DNA of 64,000 nt from Strongylocentrotus droebachiensis (lineage: Eukaryota > Echinodermata > Echinoidea > Camarodonta > Strongylocentrotidae), in assembly GCA_035222895.1 (NCBI GenBank), contig JAVYIG010000089.1, forward strand, positions 1 through 64,000. The letters are read 5' to 3'. The notes beneath the pieces are model-generated. The model was not told the DNA's origin. It saw only the letters and a program-made list of their open reading frames with translations, and did not search any database. Shown here one piece after another: positions 1 to 12,264 of the stretch; the first letter of the stretch is position 1, and every line of letters begins with the position of its first letter. A program made the translations under genes and the position numbers.

Positions 1-2626
1 CCCCTATGGTCTTTATTGTCACCATCTTTAGGGTCATATTGTTGATATAAGAGATTAACAATCCACAAGATATTTTTGCTGTTGTTTTTCTGCGTTATGC
101 GTGACCTTGTTGGTAGAAATTGATATCAGAATAAAAAGGTATATATCATAAACATCAGAATCTCGTTGCCCAGGCAACTATCTTGTCTTCCGCTGGTCTG
201 GTAAGAAAAGGGTCTCTAGTGTAGAAACAGCACATAATCACAAGGTTCAATATATGGTATTTTAGATGTTTCTTTCTATTATTTTCTAGTCTGTCCTTCT
301 TGTTTTATGTGTAGAATTTGTTTGATTACGTTTGATTTATCACGATTTTTAGAAACAATTTTATATTGGGTTGTCATTGTTAACAAGGCCATTTTAATTT
401 TTTCATGATCCCACCTCTATTATATATTATAATTACTTGTCAATAACATGACTATATATTCAATTGCTTTTCCATGTGGTTGGACCACCGTCATTCAAAC
501 TCGTTGTCGGCGATCTGTTTTATTTTTCATCAAACCGCCGACAGGCCTGACACAGTACAAATGGAAGAGAAAAGAAAATCCCTTGATTTCGTTGATTTAA
601 TTCATTTTCGCTGTCCATTAGTGTTGTAGTTGAGAAAATGGTTGTTAAGATAAAATACCATGAGGTAACAATTTATTAAGCCCGCCACCCCCCCCTCCCC
701 CCCCCCCCCTCCCCCCCCCCCACCCCGGCATAAAAAAAAACAGGTTTAAAAAAAGATGGTAACATTAATTTTACCTTTTTTGAACAAAAAATGAAAATGG
801 CCCCTCCCCTGACAAAGAAAAAAAGAAAGAAAAAAAGGGGGTTTGAAAAAGGAGTGCCTACCCCCCCCCCCCCCCTCCCCCACACTGAGCGAAATATCGG
901 CCGGCGTGATTTTCAAATTTTGGGCCAGCATCACCCCCCCCCCCCCCCACCCCTCTCCCCTCTTGGAAAATCCTTGATTCGCCACTGCAGTTGACGAGGT
1001 GTAATTCTGTCATAGCTGAATCAAACATGATGAAATAAAGTATATACACTCAACGATAACAATGCACAGCTTTGCTAATCATATCTGTTTGGATTGAAAT
1101 CAATAAAGTTTTATTTTGAATTACACAAAAAATGCAACTTTATCACATAATAATTTTTGGAAATATAATAATTACTTTTGTATTATTGCAGTGGATGATG
1201 GCAATTTTCACACCTTTGGACTATAGCCTCATTTAAGGGGATACACAGAAGGTAGAGGTAACCACGATAAACGTGCTTAAAATGGACAAAAACTACCAAC
1301 ACAAGGCTTTTCTTTTACACTACTATAATAAACCGAATAGATAAATTCCATTTAAGCCTACTTTACAACAAAATTCATCTGACTGCATGAATGATGATCT
1401 TTTATCAAAATAAAGAATGATAGCATTATTAAAGATCTCACATGATTTTGAGTATTCGAAATTAATATGATTTCACAGTACACGCTTTATCAAAACATAC
1501 ATGCAAACAGAAATAGATAATAAGTCACCTCAAACAATAGGCTCGCATATCATATTCACTTGGAGATGAATCACCCTGAAGATAGATCCAACATGAATCA
1601 AAGCCGGTCGAAAAATGGAGTTTTATTTTGATGCTTTGTGCGACAATAAAGTGCTGTAATGTTGGTATATCGCATATAAAATGATATGATACACTTTATA
1701 TATGCACTTCCAAAGTAGTTTGAAAATTACTGCTTTGGCTGTAGCTCCGGCAACCATTATCAGTGCACAGTGCACTTCAAGAAATAAGTCCTACAATGTA
1801 CCCTTTAAACACCTGGGCCGAGAGAGATAACTAAGTAAAATGCGTTGTCCAAAGATATACCCCTGATAGATTCGAATATGCTGTCCCTTGACTGCACATC
1901 AAGTCAATCATCCACCTACCAACGTTTTCCACCGTAAAAAACATATTAAAGAGTTTGGGGGCATCATTTTACAGAGCTTTCATGATACATGAATCGTCGA
2001 TGATATTAACAAATAATTTCCGTTACTCACCGATCTTATATTCGGCGTATCTCGCATATTTTTTTTGGGAATATTCTTAAGATATGAGGTATAAATTTGT
2101 GTAATAATGCCCCCCCCCCCCCCCTCCAAAAAAAATAAAAATATATATATATCAATAAGTTACGAGAATGGGAGATAAAGAGGAAAGCAAAATGCAAAGG
2201 AAATTTGGTGATATAATAATGCATGATTCTTAAAACACAATATTTGATAAAGTGAAAATATATATGCAATATCAATATTGAAGCAAACAATAATTGGTGG
2301 CTGACGATAATGTTGAAAAAACGAATAGCTGTAATGTATCTCAAATAAAATCTAACATATACAGTAGGCTTGCGGATGCACCATGTGAGAGAGAGGGAGG
2401 ATTGAGGAGTCCTGACAAATCCTAAAATCTAACATGTATATCAATTGTGCCTTGGAATGGGACGCAAATCCTCTGGGTGACATAATTATAGCTGGTTTTG
2501 GTGAGACTAAATATGTGTAAAAATAATACTATCTGTGATTTATAAAAAAAAACAGTCACACACTATAATTTACTAATAATGGCACACATCAAGTTCTTTT
2601 TCTAGACATACATTCACGCACATATT
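1..2626. other. Noncoding AT-rich sequence with C-tracts
   Basis: No supportable gene. Dense C-runs lie at about 683-722, 858-877, 932-955 and 2109-2124, generating spurious glycine- and proline-rich frames. The stretch 1738-1800 is recognisably related to 58478-58540 (see findings). Otherwise nothing recognised. Confidence 0.6.
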
Positions 2627-2815
2627 GGCCCGAATTCACAAAGCAAGGTTTAGCTCAGACCAAGGTTTAAGTTTAAACCTCCTTTTGTTTCGCCAAACCT
2701 CCTTATGTTATTTATAAACCTGGTTTGTAAATAACAAAAGGAGGTTTGGCGAAACAAAAGGAGGTTTAAACTTAAACCTTGGTGTGAGCTAAACCTTGCT
2801 TTGTGAATTCGGGCC
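2627..2815. mobile_element. Palindromic MITE downstream of the dynein light-chain gene
   Basis: About 85-base arms form a near-perfect inverted repeat running from GGCCCGAATTCACAAAGCAA to its complement, with centre near 2720. It starts 29 bp beyond the stop codon of the dynein light-chain gene, so it probably sits in that gene's 3' UTR. Confidence 0.85.
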
Positions 2816-2843
2816 ATAATGTTCGGGGATAAATTTCTCTTAG

Positions 2844-3296
2844 TTATTCTTGATATATCCCATAGACAATACCAGTGGCATACAAGGAGCCATTTTTATA
2901 GGTATATTGGGCGTAGGAGTCAAATTTATCATTCCAAACACACTGGCTTGCCGCGCAAACATCGGCGTGTTCCGCTGATCCGATGGTGACCAGGGCGATG
3001 ATCTTGTATCGTGGGATCAGCAATTCCTTGACACGGTGCTTGATAACGTCGGCAAGCTCACGGCAAAGGACTTGGCTCTTCTGGGGGTCGTAGCTCTGCG
3101 ATTCAAGCTGGGCGGTAAAGATGTCTTCGATGATCTGCTTGGCGGCACCGACCATGAACTTGCGATCGGGTTCCATCTTGTAAGTGCACTCGAATCGCAC
3201 GGCTGGTCGGCCTGGCGCCGTACTACCGCCGCCTCGGGCGTCCATGGCGCTTCGTTGGGTGGACGCCGAATATTTGCTTCCTGCTGTTTGAGCCAT
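2844..3296 (-). CDS. Tctex1-type dynein light chain, intronless
   Basis: An intact 150-residue frame. Residues 1-33 are a low-complexity S/A/G tail. From RFECTYKMEP onward it reads as one Tctex1 domain: FMVGAAKQIIEDIF, a variable helix, then ELLIPRYKIIALVTIG, CVWNDKFDSYAQYTYKNGSL and a final VYGIYQE. These motifs are typical of the DYNLT2/4/5 (TCTEX1D) group, whose members serve as light chains of axonemal and IFT dyneins and dimerise through the beta strands. The length fits a complete domain. The single exon in an intron-rich genome suggests a retrocopy; the frame is undamaged, so it may be functional. The gene is unrelated to the receptor, and which DYNLT subfamily it belongs to is uncertain. 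Confidence 0.9.
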   Translation of the reverse strand: MAQTAGSKYSASTQRSAMDARGGGSTAPGRPAVRFECTYKMEPDRKFMVGAAKQIIEDIFTAQLESQSYDPQKSQVLCRELADVIKHRVKELLIPRYKIIALVTIGSAEHADVCAASQCVWNDKFDSYAQYTYKNGSLYATGIVYGIYQE

Positions 3297-3359
3297 GACT
3301 GAATTTTCTTGAAACTCTGATTCCCAGAAGATAAATCGTAAACTCTCAAATGCAATGGG

Positions 3360-4440
3360 CAGTGTGAAGCTGATAAATGGTGGGGCGAATCAGTAAATTG
3401 TTATGACGTCAAGTCTTATGTTCAGTTCTGGCACATATTATAATGAAACATGTTTGTTTATAAAGAAGTTGAAGATAATCAGGGGCGGTCGTAGAACTAT
3501 CACCACATAATTTGTGTCAGGTATCAAAGAAGATACAAATAAAGTACATCAGTTGCAAACAGTCTAAATCATTCACTTCTCGAAGATGAAGACTTTAAAA
3601 AGTTTCGATGATACACTCAAATGTTGGATGCTTCCAGTTTAAGTCAATCTGCTCCAAATATCGGCATCGAAATGCGGCCAATAAAATCACTGACGAATTA
3701 AAACAAGATGACTTTCAGATTTTATTGGCATTAATTGATGAAACAAGAGGGTGGGATGTACCACAAAATGACCTTACTCTGGTAAACTCCGTACACCGCA
3801 CTGACGTCTGGAATTGAAGAGCAACTCCCACCTTTAATATCACCTAAACTCCAGATGACTGCAGACAGTCGAACTATGCTTTCCACTTCACAAGTCAGAC
3901 CGAAGGCCAAAGTTCACTCAATGTCCCGCAAATATTCACTGAATGGCAACAGAATATTTAATATCATGAATATGAATGTTTGAACCCCCCACGAGCGGAA
4001 AGCGGTGCTGGACCTTGTGTTACGCTTTTTCCACTCGAACGCTCGTTCGGTTTCCAAGCACGATTATCGATCTCTCATTGATAGAAGAATAAAGCGCGTT
4101 AATCGCTTTCGCATATTGTTCCGCCTTTTGTACGAGCTGGACTAAGCTTGAAAAGCAAATGGGATACACTGGATTCGATGAAAGGGTTGGACATGGTAAG
4201 GGTTGTTAAGAGACAACCCTAAAATAGCTCAGTCACACCGCCAAACTGACTCCAGAGCGGCCATTTGAGGCTATGTAAATTTGTGTTTGGTCTGGTGGCG
4301 GACTCGTTAGTGTGACTGAGGTTTTACCGAATCGACTCTGAACTCACGTCAAGCTGACCGATTCTTCTCTATTCGGGGTTAAAGTAAATTTTGGTCGGGT
4401 GGCTGTCGGCCTCGTCAGTGTGACAGGGGTTACTATATAG
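3360..4440. other. Noncoding region upstream of dynein light-chain gene, with inverted repeats
   Basis: No gene recognised. A GC-richer patch at about 3985-4150 is unexplained. At about 4198-4436 there are inverted copies of a 'CAGTCACAC' type sequence (4231, 4312, 4419 areas), probably a degraded or nested inverted-repeat element. Confidence 0.4.
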
Positions 4441-4787
4441 AGGGTGAAAGGGCAAAAGGTCGTTCCGTCATTCGTAATCTTAAACACCACCTCCTGGACC
4501 GACATGAAAAAGATCTTTATTGAACCATGGTTTAACGTTTTAGCTCCATTGATAAATAAAATGTGTATTTATACAGATTTGAAGAACAAATATCTAATAC
4601 ACAACTTAATACTATAAAGGGTGAAAGGGCAAGAGGTCGTTTCGACATTCGTAATCCCAAACACCACCTCCTGGACCGACATGAAAAAGATCTTCATTGA
4701 ACCATGGGTTAACGTTTTAGTTCCATTGATAAATAAAATGTGTATTTATACGGATTTGAACAAAAAATATCTAGTACACACCTCAAT
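4441..4787. repeat. Two-copy tandem repeat, period about 177 bp
   Basis: The unit starting AGGGTGAAAGGGCAA at 4441 recurs at 4618 with a few substitutions over the whole length (both contain CACCACCTCCTGGACCGACA). The copies are adjacent and in the same orientation. Confidence 0.9.
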
Positions 4788-5297
4788 TTGACTACAAAGT
4801 GAAGATAAATAACCCTTTTCCCTCATTTATTTCAAGAATATCTTTTTCCTTAGTGATTGACAATTTTTAGAGTTAAGGGTAAAGAATATGGTCTTTTTCA
4901 CTCGCCCTTACTTTCAATCATATTCATATTCACCTTTCACTGGCAGCCTTTTAAGTTAAAGGAGATCAAGCTAAGGCATTTCAGGTTTTTCTTTTACATT
5001 TTGATTTAACTTAATATGGAATGCTCCCCAGTGCACTATTAAGTGCAGATTAATAATTGAATTGAATCCAGTGATCCGGGTAATAATACTTTGAAGCACC
5101 TTTTGTAAGATAATGTCAAAGCGTTATATATGACAAAGCAGTATTATTGTCATTATTATTACATGTACTAATATTATCATTATTATTTTCATCATCATTA
5201 TTCCTATAATTTTCATTATCATTATCATTAATAGCCTTCTAGAATATATATCTTTCTCCTCACTGCTTTTTGTCTCTCTCACCCTCTCTCTCTCTCA

Positions 5298-5379
<82 letters not shown>

Positions 5380-7760
5380 ACTTCTCAAGTACACATAGAA
5401 CCAGAAAATATGACACAATAGACTTAATTCATCTGACAAGACAGAAATATAATTGGTTAAACGTTGCCAAGTTTCATCACATTATACAGACAAAATACAG
5501 AGATAGAAACCGACAACACTCTTTAAAAAAAGATATATCTTTTTTCTCTATGACCTGAATCACACATTATAATGTCCTAGTAATCTTCTACATGATATAC
5601 TTTCCCCGCATCTGACCTTTTTTCATTATTCAATGTTTAGATTCAAATTTTCAAATTCAATGCCTTATTTGATCAAAAATCACACAATCAATCAAATCAA
5701 GTTGGATCAAACATTTTAAAAATGATGCTTCAGGAAATATATAATTTTGAATGATTTTCCAACATTTTAGTGGATAATAGTCATGAAGTTCAACTCTTCT
5801 GAAATATGATCAAATATGAAATTAAACACTCTAGATATACCAGAGCAATCATAAAATTACCCAAATACTGTTAAGTGAATGAAAATATTAATCCAATTGT
5901 TTTCCCTTTCAAATAATTCCTAAGAAAAAAAAATATAAGAGAAAGTATGAATCAAACTACTCTGCCATCAAAATCATAACACATCCTAAAAGATGTGTGA
6001 AAAAAGACCATTTTAAAAACGAAGAGTTTCAAGATTTGTGACCTTAAATCTATACATGTATACAAAACTTAACACTTATTAAACACTGAAGAAGAAAACA
6101 AAAATCAAATTTAGATTTGTCAAGAAATACTGGCGGTTTTTCATGTAAGTTTATGAGACGAGAGGTCAGATTAAATTAGAACATCTTCACTAGTTTTTAC
6201 ATACTCTTTGTTTCATGTCACAGTTTTCATGATTTCCCCCTTGTTACTGCAGAATTTACAAAGCATGAAATGTGATGTATTTTTATCTTTTCTCAACAAT
6301 ATACACTATAGACACATGTAAGGTAGATGACTGAGAGAATGAAAGCTATGGAACACCACAATATCAATGATATTTGGAACATAATTGGCAGTAAACTCAC
6401 AATTTTTAAATAAGTAATTTTCATGTTTCATTTTTTAACTTTACAAATTAATAAAAACCTTTATCAATTTGCATATACATGATGTATAATGTTTTTATTC
6501 TGTTGGTTATTTCAATATTGGACAAACTTGAATGATGATTACAAATATTGGTAATATTCAAATATATTTTGAGAGAATTCAGGGTTTTTTGAGTAACCAA
6601 TACACAAACTAGTGTACCATTTGCTAAAATTTATCACAATTAAACTGGTTATGTCAAGTGACAACGTTTGGCAGTCTTAAAGCCTGACTCTAATGTAAAA
6701 AACCCTTCCAACCTCATTATTTTCCAAAATTCTTCCTAAATTAGTTTGTTCCTCGGAGTAAATTTAGTTTGAATAAATGTTCTACATCACTATGAAGAAC
6801 AAGAAACTATGAAAAACAAATACCACTACAAATGAGAGTCAACTTTCAACCATGAAGTGAAAGTCACACAACAGGAAAATTGCAGTATTGAAAATGGTGA
6901 ATTACTGTTTGTGTGTTCACATAAACTACCCATTTTCTTGTCACAAAATACACGATTACTGCCTTGTAAATTTTATATGTACCATTCAAACTGTCGTATA
7001 CCAGAAAAAAGAACAAAAATTGTTGAAATTACTTCTCACCTTTTCATTTGTGATGTTTGCGGTGAAGTTTACCTTCACAGGGTGCAACATGTAATAGATT
7101 TATATATATAAATATATATATATAAACTTTTGATCACTCACTTTCATATGAAAAAAAAGTATGCATACATTTTAAGAAACACTAGACTATACACTATCAT
7201 TTTTACAAGTTGGCATGAAATACATTCATATACTTTTTTTCTCCAAAATAGCAGTATCATCCTGCAATGATTTATGCATGTGACTTAATATACATATATA
7301 TAGATATAATATCTGTAGAATGAATACAATGAAAAATAATGTTTTTCTTTTCTCTTCTTTACAATAAAAACGGCTCCCAAAATAGTTCTCTTTTTTTCCA
7401 TCTAAGAGTGCATTTCACACAGAAATACATCTTCTATTCATCATTTTTTTTAAATTTGAATATGACTGTATTTGGTGCTAATCTTCTGTTCTTTTAATGA
7501 CACTACCAAAATATGAAAAGAGTGCATTTTTATCGCACAAGATCCAGGCATTCTAATTTCCTCCTAAAAAGAGAAGAAAAATCTGGTGCTTCATTTGAAT
7601 AAAAGTATGTGGGCATTTTGGTGAGCCTTTCCAGCATGTACTAGATGTAGCATTGTTTCAGAATAAGTCAGAAATGTAAACAATTCATTTTGTATCAGTA
7701 ATCATCAAACCCCTTGATTGTAAATATATGTCTGAATAATCATGATGGTACAAATCGTTT
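4788..7760. other. Noncoding AT-rich stretch with CT microsatellite
   Basis: A (CT)n tract occupies about 5275-5375. Small frames around 6857-7111 lack domain features. An A/T-rich dinucleotide patch is at 7100-7126. No gene recognised. Confidence 0.55.
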
Positions 7761-7849
7761 CTATTTTCCCAAAGTGACGGAAGTGAGGAAAATCTGCACG
7801 CAAATTGTATGCGATTTTCATTCACTACCGTCACTTTGTGAAAATAGGG
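7761..7849. mobile_element. Small palindromic element (copy 1 of a two-copy family)
   Basis: Arms TATTTTCCCAAAGTGACGG and CCGTCACTTTGTGAAAATA face each other across a GAGGAAAATC ... GATTTTC core. The same design recurs at 57189-57295. Confidence 0.85.
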
Positions 7850-8436
7850 ACAAAATTTACCTCTGAAAAAACAAAATCTGTAGCGATTGTCAACCTTTTT
7901 AGAGTCGGCCCCCCGACAGAAACTCCCTTATAAAGCTTTTTTGTTCAACTTCCAAATGAGGTGAATTTCCGCGGCTGGTTGTTAAGTACAGATGCCTTAT
8001 CAAAAAAGAAATATAAACAAAATCAGAGAATATCTCAAAACATTCTTCAGCGCTATAAAAACTAAAATATGAAGGGATAGCATTGTTTTGGTCAAAAGGA
8101 TTGGTTCTCATATTACTCACACATAGAAATCATTTGCCAAAGATGATATCCATATTTAATTTCAGAGATTACAAGGCAGTGTTTAAAATCATTCTTCAAA
8201 CTGGTTTCACACAGGGGGCAGTAAAAAAAAAACAACGCAATAACAACATTATTTTTAAAAATCTTTTAAAAGTAAATGAGCAATCAATAGGCTTGAAAAC
8301 AAAAGGAAATGTGGGCAAAGGAGCCCAAAGCGTACTTACTTATATATGTTTGGAGATGTGAAGCGCACTTTAATTACGCCATTTTGTTTTAACGCTGCGC
8401 TTTTTAGAAGAGAGATTAATGTGGCCTGTGTGAACG

Positions 8437-9190
8437 AGGCTCTGTAGATACATGAATAATGTCCACAATGGACTTAAGTACAAGTGCAGAGGGCAGAACT
8501 CAATTATTGTGACCAAAATCATTTGTAACCAATGCATAATCAACAAGATAATTTGAACTAGTGGTATTATTTTTCCATAAAACAGGCAATTGTAGGCTCT
8601 GTAGATACATGAATAATGTCCACAATGGACTTAAGTACAAGTGCTGAGGGCAGAACTCAATTATTGTGACCAAAATCATTTGTAACCAATGCATAATCAA
8701 CAAGATAATTTGAACTAGTGGTATTATTTTTCCATAAAACAGGCAATTGTAGGCTCTGTAGATACATGAATAATGTCCACAATGGACTTAAGTACAAGTG
8801 CAGAGGGTAGAACTCAATTATTGTGACCAAAATCATTTGTAACCAATGCATAATCAACAAGATAATTTGAACTAGTGGTATTATTTTTCCATAAAACAGG
8901 CAATTGTAGGCTCTGTAGATACATGAATGGTGTCCACAATGGACTTAAGTACAAGTACAGTGGGTAGAACCCGATTATTGTTAACAAAATCATTTGTAAC
9001 CAATGCATAATCAACAAGATAATTTGAACTAGTGGTATTATTTTTCCATAAAACGGGCAATTGTAGGCTCTGTATAGATACATGAATAGTGTCCACAATG
9101 GACTTAAGTACAAGTACAGTGGGTAGAACCCAATTATTGTTAACAAAATCATTTGTAACCAATGCATAATCAGCAAGATAATTTGAGCTA
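8437..9190. repeat. Tandem array of a 157-bp unit, about 4.8 copies
   Basis: The phrase AGGCTCTGTAGATACATGAA begins at 8437, 8594, 8751 and 8908 and recurs slightly altered at 9065, an exact 157-bp spacing. The first three units differ by only a few bases; the last two share extra changes (for example AGTACAGTGGGTAGAACC), implying stepwise duplication. The array ends inside the fifth unit near 9190. Confidence 0.95.
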
Positions 9191-12100
9191 GAGCTAGTAC
9201 CTTTCGTCCGCAAAGGGCCCAGCTCACATGCTATCATACCAAGTGACTGCATATATTTCCAATGTGTGGCCTTTTTAGACAGGTTTCATATATTGATATA
9301 TCAAAGTCACAGGCCTTACAGATCTATAGACATCGTTGTGATGCACACAAATTAATAATTCCTTTCATTAATTTCTCAGTCTTTATAAAAAAATCTCAAG
9401 CATTTCACTCAGGCGTTGGGGGATAAAAATTCATCAATTTAAAAAAAGAAGCAAAGATCAGAATGTGTATGGTGAACTGCAACATGCTTCATCTCCCAAA
9501 GTTTAAGTGTGGTGTGAAATACCCTTGCAAGAATCCTATTCAGGAATATAAAGTAACACTCATGTCCTGTTTACACCAATTTTCTTTCACTGGCCCATCC
9601 AAAAACAATTCAAAAGATTGAGAAGTAAAAATCTCTCTTTTTCCAACCTCTCCATATTTGAGCACACATAGCTTAAAAACTGAAAACCCTATTGCAAGGA
9701 ATGCTTAGATAATAAATAGAAAATAAAAGTCAGGGTGATACTGATAGTAGAGAAGAAAAACAACAGCAATCTATGTATTGAAAGGTAATTGTCATTAAAC
9801 AATCCTTTGGCTGTTTTTTACAGAGTGAAATCCCCAAAATATAAGAACGGTATTAAAGAGGACACATGTACATGTAAAAGAAAAATTAGATGTTTGATGC
9901 CATCGACATGATTAAAACTTCAGAATTAAATCCACTTAATTCCTCATGACAAGTTGACACATTTAAAATCATTCAACCAATAATACTGTTAATGGTTTCT
10001 CAAAAATTCACAAATAAACATTTTCAAAAACAGATCCCTAAGATTTTCATACGAGCATTAAAACACAATCGTGACGTTAACTAGACATGGCTCATAACTG
10101 ATAAGACATGGCTGATAACTGATAAAACATGACCATTCACAAACAACTTGTGTCCTTTAAACAATGACAAATAATAACGTGCAACATAAATAAGGTAAAG
10201 AGCACTAAAAAAAGCATATATGAACTACTGTTTGCACTGTTTCCTACACAAATTTCATGGCGTACACGCATTTGTACACACGCTTGCAAAAACGACATAA
10301 AAAACTAGTCACTGTACATTTATTTACAAGATAAAGAGCTACATTCTCACGCATGCAATGCTGATTTGTTTTCAAACCTGATGAAATTTTGTTTCACATA
10401 AAAAAATATCAGGTAGTTTGATGGTGGCGACTGCTGGCCTTCATACATGTATTTTGTCATCAATACATCAATAGTTTCACCGCGGAGTAATATTAAAGGA
10501 ATTCAATGATATTGTCACTATCCATACACTGTTGCTCCCAGAACCCTTTTAAACAGATTTTGCAATTTCTATTTTTTGACGGTGAAATCGTACAATTTAG
10601 GTGAAGGGTTAAAACCATGTGTAATGGTACATCATGTGCAAGTTTTGATCAGTCATACATACAGAGATTAGAAGGTCACCATGATTAAGTCTTCCTTTCA
10701 TCTTCCAAAGCTGAGTGAACTGCAAAATAATTACTAATAATACAAGTAGACATTACCAATTTGTGTGAAGGGGTGAACATTTCTTTTGCTTATATTTTGC
10801 ATGAGGAAAACATTGTAACCTAACTCCTGGTAAAAACATTAAATTGTGATAAACACCTATGTGAGCTCCACATACAGAAACAGCTATTTGAATTGTATGC
10901 ATTTTGTAGAAATCCTTTATCAGGAAAATAGCTTCTGCACCAATCTGGTAAATATCACAAGACAATCTCCAATGCTTTCCTCTGTATTTGTAAAAAGGAA
11001 TGGATGAGTGTGCTTATGTTATAGAGTGATAAGTGCAACTGTGTAGTCCCACTGATAGCAATTTGTGTGATAACAATTCATGGGTGAATACCAAAATTCA
11101 ACTTTAAAACTACAAGATGAACTGCGGATGATCATGACAACATGTTGAAAGTATCATAACATTTTAAGGTTTGAAAAATACACACACACATCAAACGTAA
11201 CTCGTTGTCTTTATGCCATTTAAGGTCGAGAAAACAAATCATAAAAATAGAGCCCATTTCATGAGCTGGAAAGTGAAGACATTTCCATGTTTTTTTTAAA
11301 ACTACACAATATTTACATACAAAGAAATCCTGGAGCGTTTTAGCCCTCGTTTTTTCCCACTCCGTAAGCTTCCGTTTCACATTTGGCAACAAAGAGAGGT
11401 CTCTGAGCTGTAAGGGTTCTAAGACGAGTCTTTAAAATTTGGCCCTTGTTTACTGGCAACGTGTTACATACTGACAAGAATGAATTCACTGAAGAAGGGG
11501 AGAGAAAAGAGCTTGTTTAGCACGATAGATCGTCCTCTGTGAGTCGAGGGGTATCAAGTCAAAGAAACCTTACTGTCACTGCATTCCCCAAAGGACTAGG
11601 TCCAACTCAGCTTAAAATCACATTCCAAAACACAGTGTCTATTGACATACCTCTCCTAATAAGTGCACCTACAGAAACTGACCTTTGACCCTTGGAGGGC
11701 ACACACACGCATCTGCAGCTAACTACTGGTGGTTGTACCTGCTCATAAAAATGTGATCACAAATTGCTTACATTGCCCAAAGAGTTTGCTCGATTTTGTT
11801 CATGCTCACGATTCACTGCACAACACCATTGCCTATCTTTAAATCATCTTTCCTAATGCTGATCATTACTGTCCTTCAAATGGCAGTCATATACTTTAGA
11901 GGTCATAACTGATGATGTTGTCCAGCGCTCACAGATCATCGTCCTTCTGCCCTGCAAAGCAACTTGATGTTATATTGTTTAATCACACTGAAAGTGACTT
12001 AAGGACCGAACATCTAAGGCCAACTGTTCCATCGTCCAAAATAAAACATTGAATCAGAAATAAAAATATCAAGAAAAAAATTCTTTGAAGAGAGGTAGAT

Positions 12101-12264
12101 AACACCAAACAAACAGCAATTGATCCTTCGTTCCTTGTCCATCGCTAAGACTTTCCTCAGGCATGAATCCTTTTCATGGTATCATTCATTTATACACAGA
12201 GGTGAACACAGTTTAAATTGAATATCATCATGATACACACTATACAAAGTCAAACATGCAGCAA
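9191..12264. other. Noncoding; upper part probably receptor 3' UTR
   Basis: No coding evidence. The stretch just below the receptor stop (12264 downward) should contain its 3' UTR. An AATAAA on the - strand at 10324-10319 is one candidate polyadenylation signal, but AT-rich DNA makes this weak. Confidence 0.4.

Noticed and set aside
4441-9190. Tandem arrays considered as a CRISPR array
   Set aside because: Units are directly adjacent without unique spacers, and the DNA is clearly eukaryotic.
8500-9252. Repeated protein frames (e.g. LVDYALVTNDFGHNN) suggesting a repeat protein
   Set aside because: They follow the 157-bp tandem unit, which is not a multiple of three, so the frame shifts in every unit and meets stops; no coding signal.
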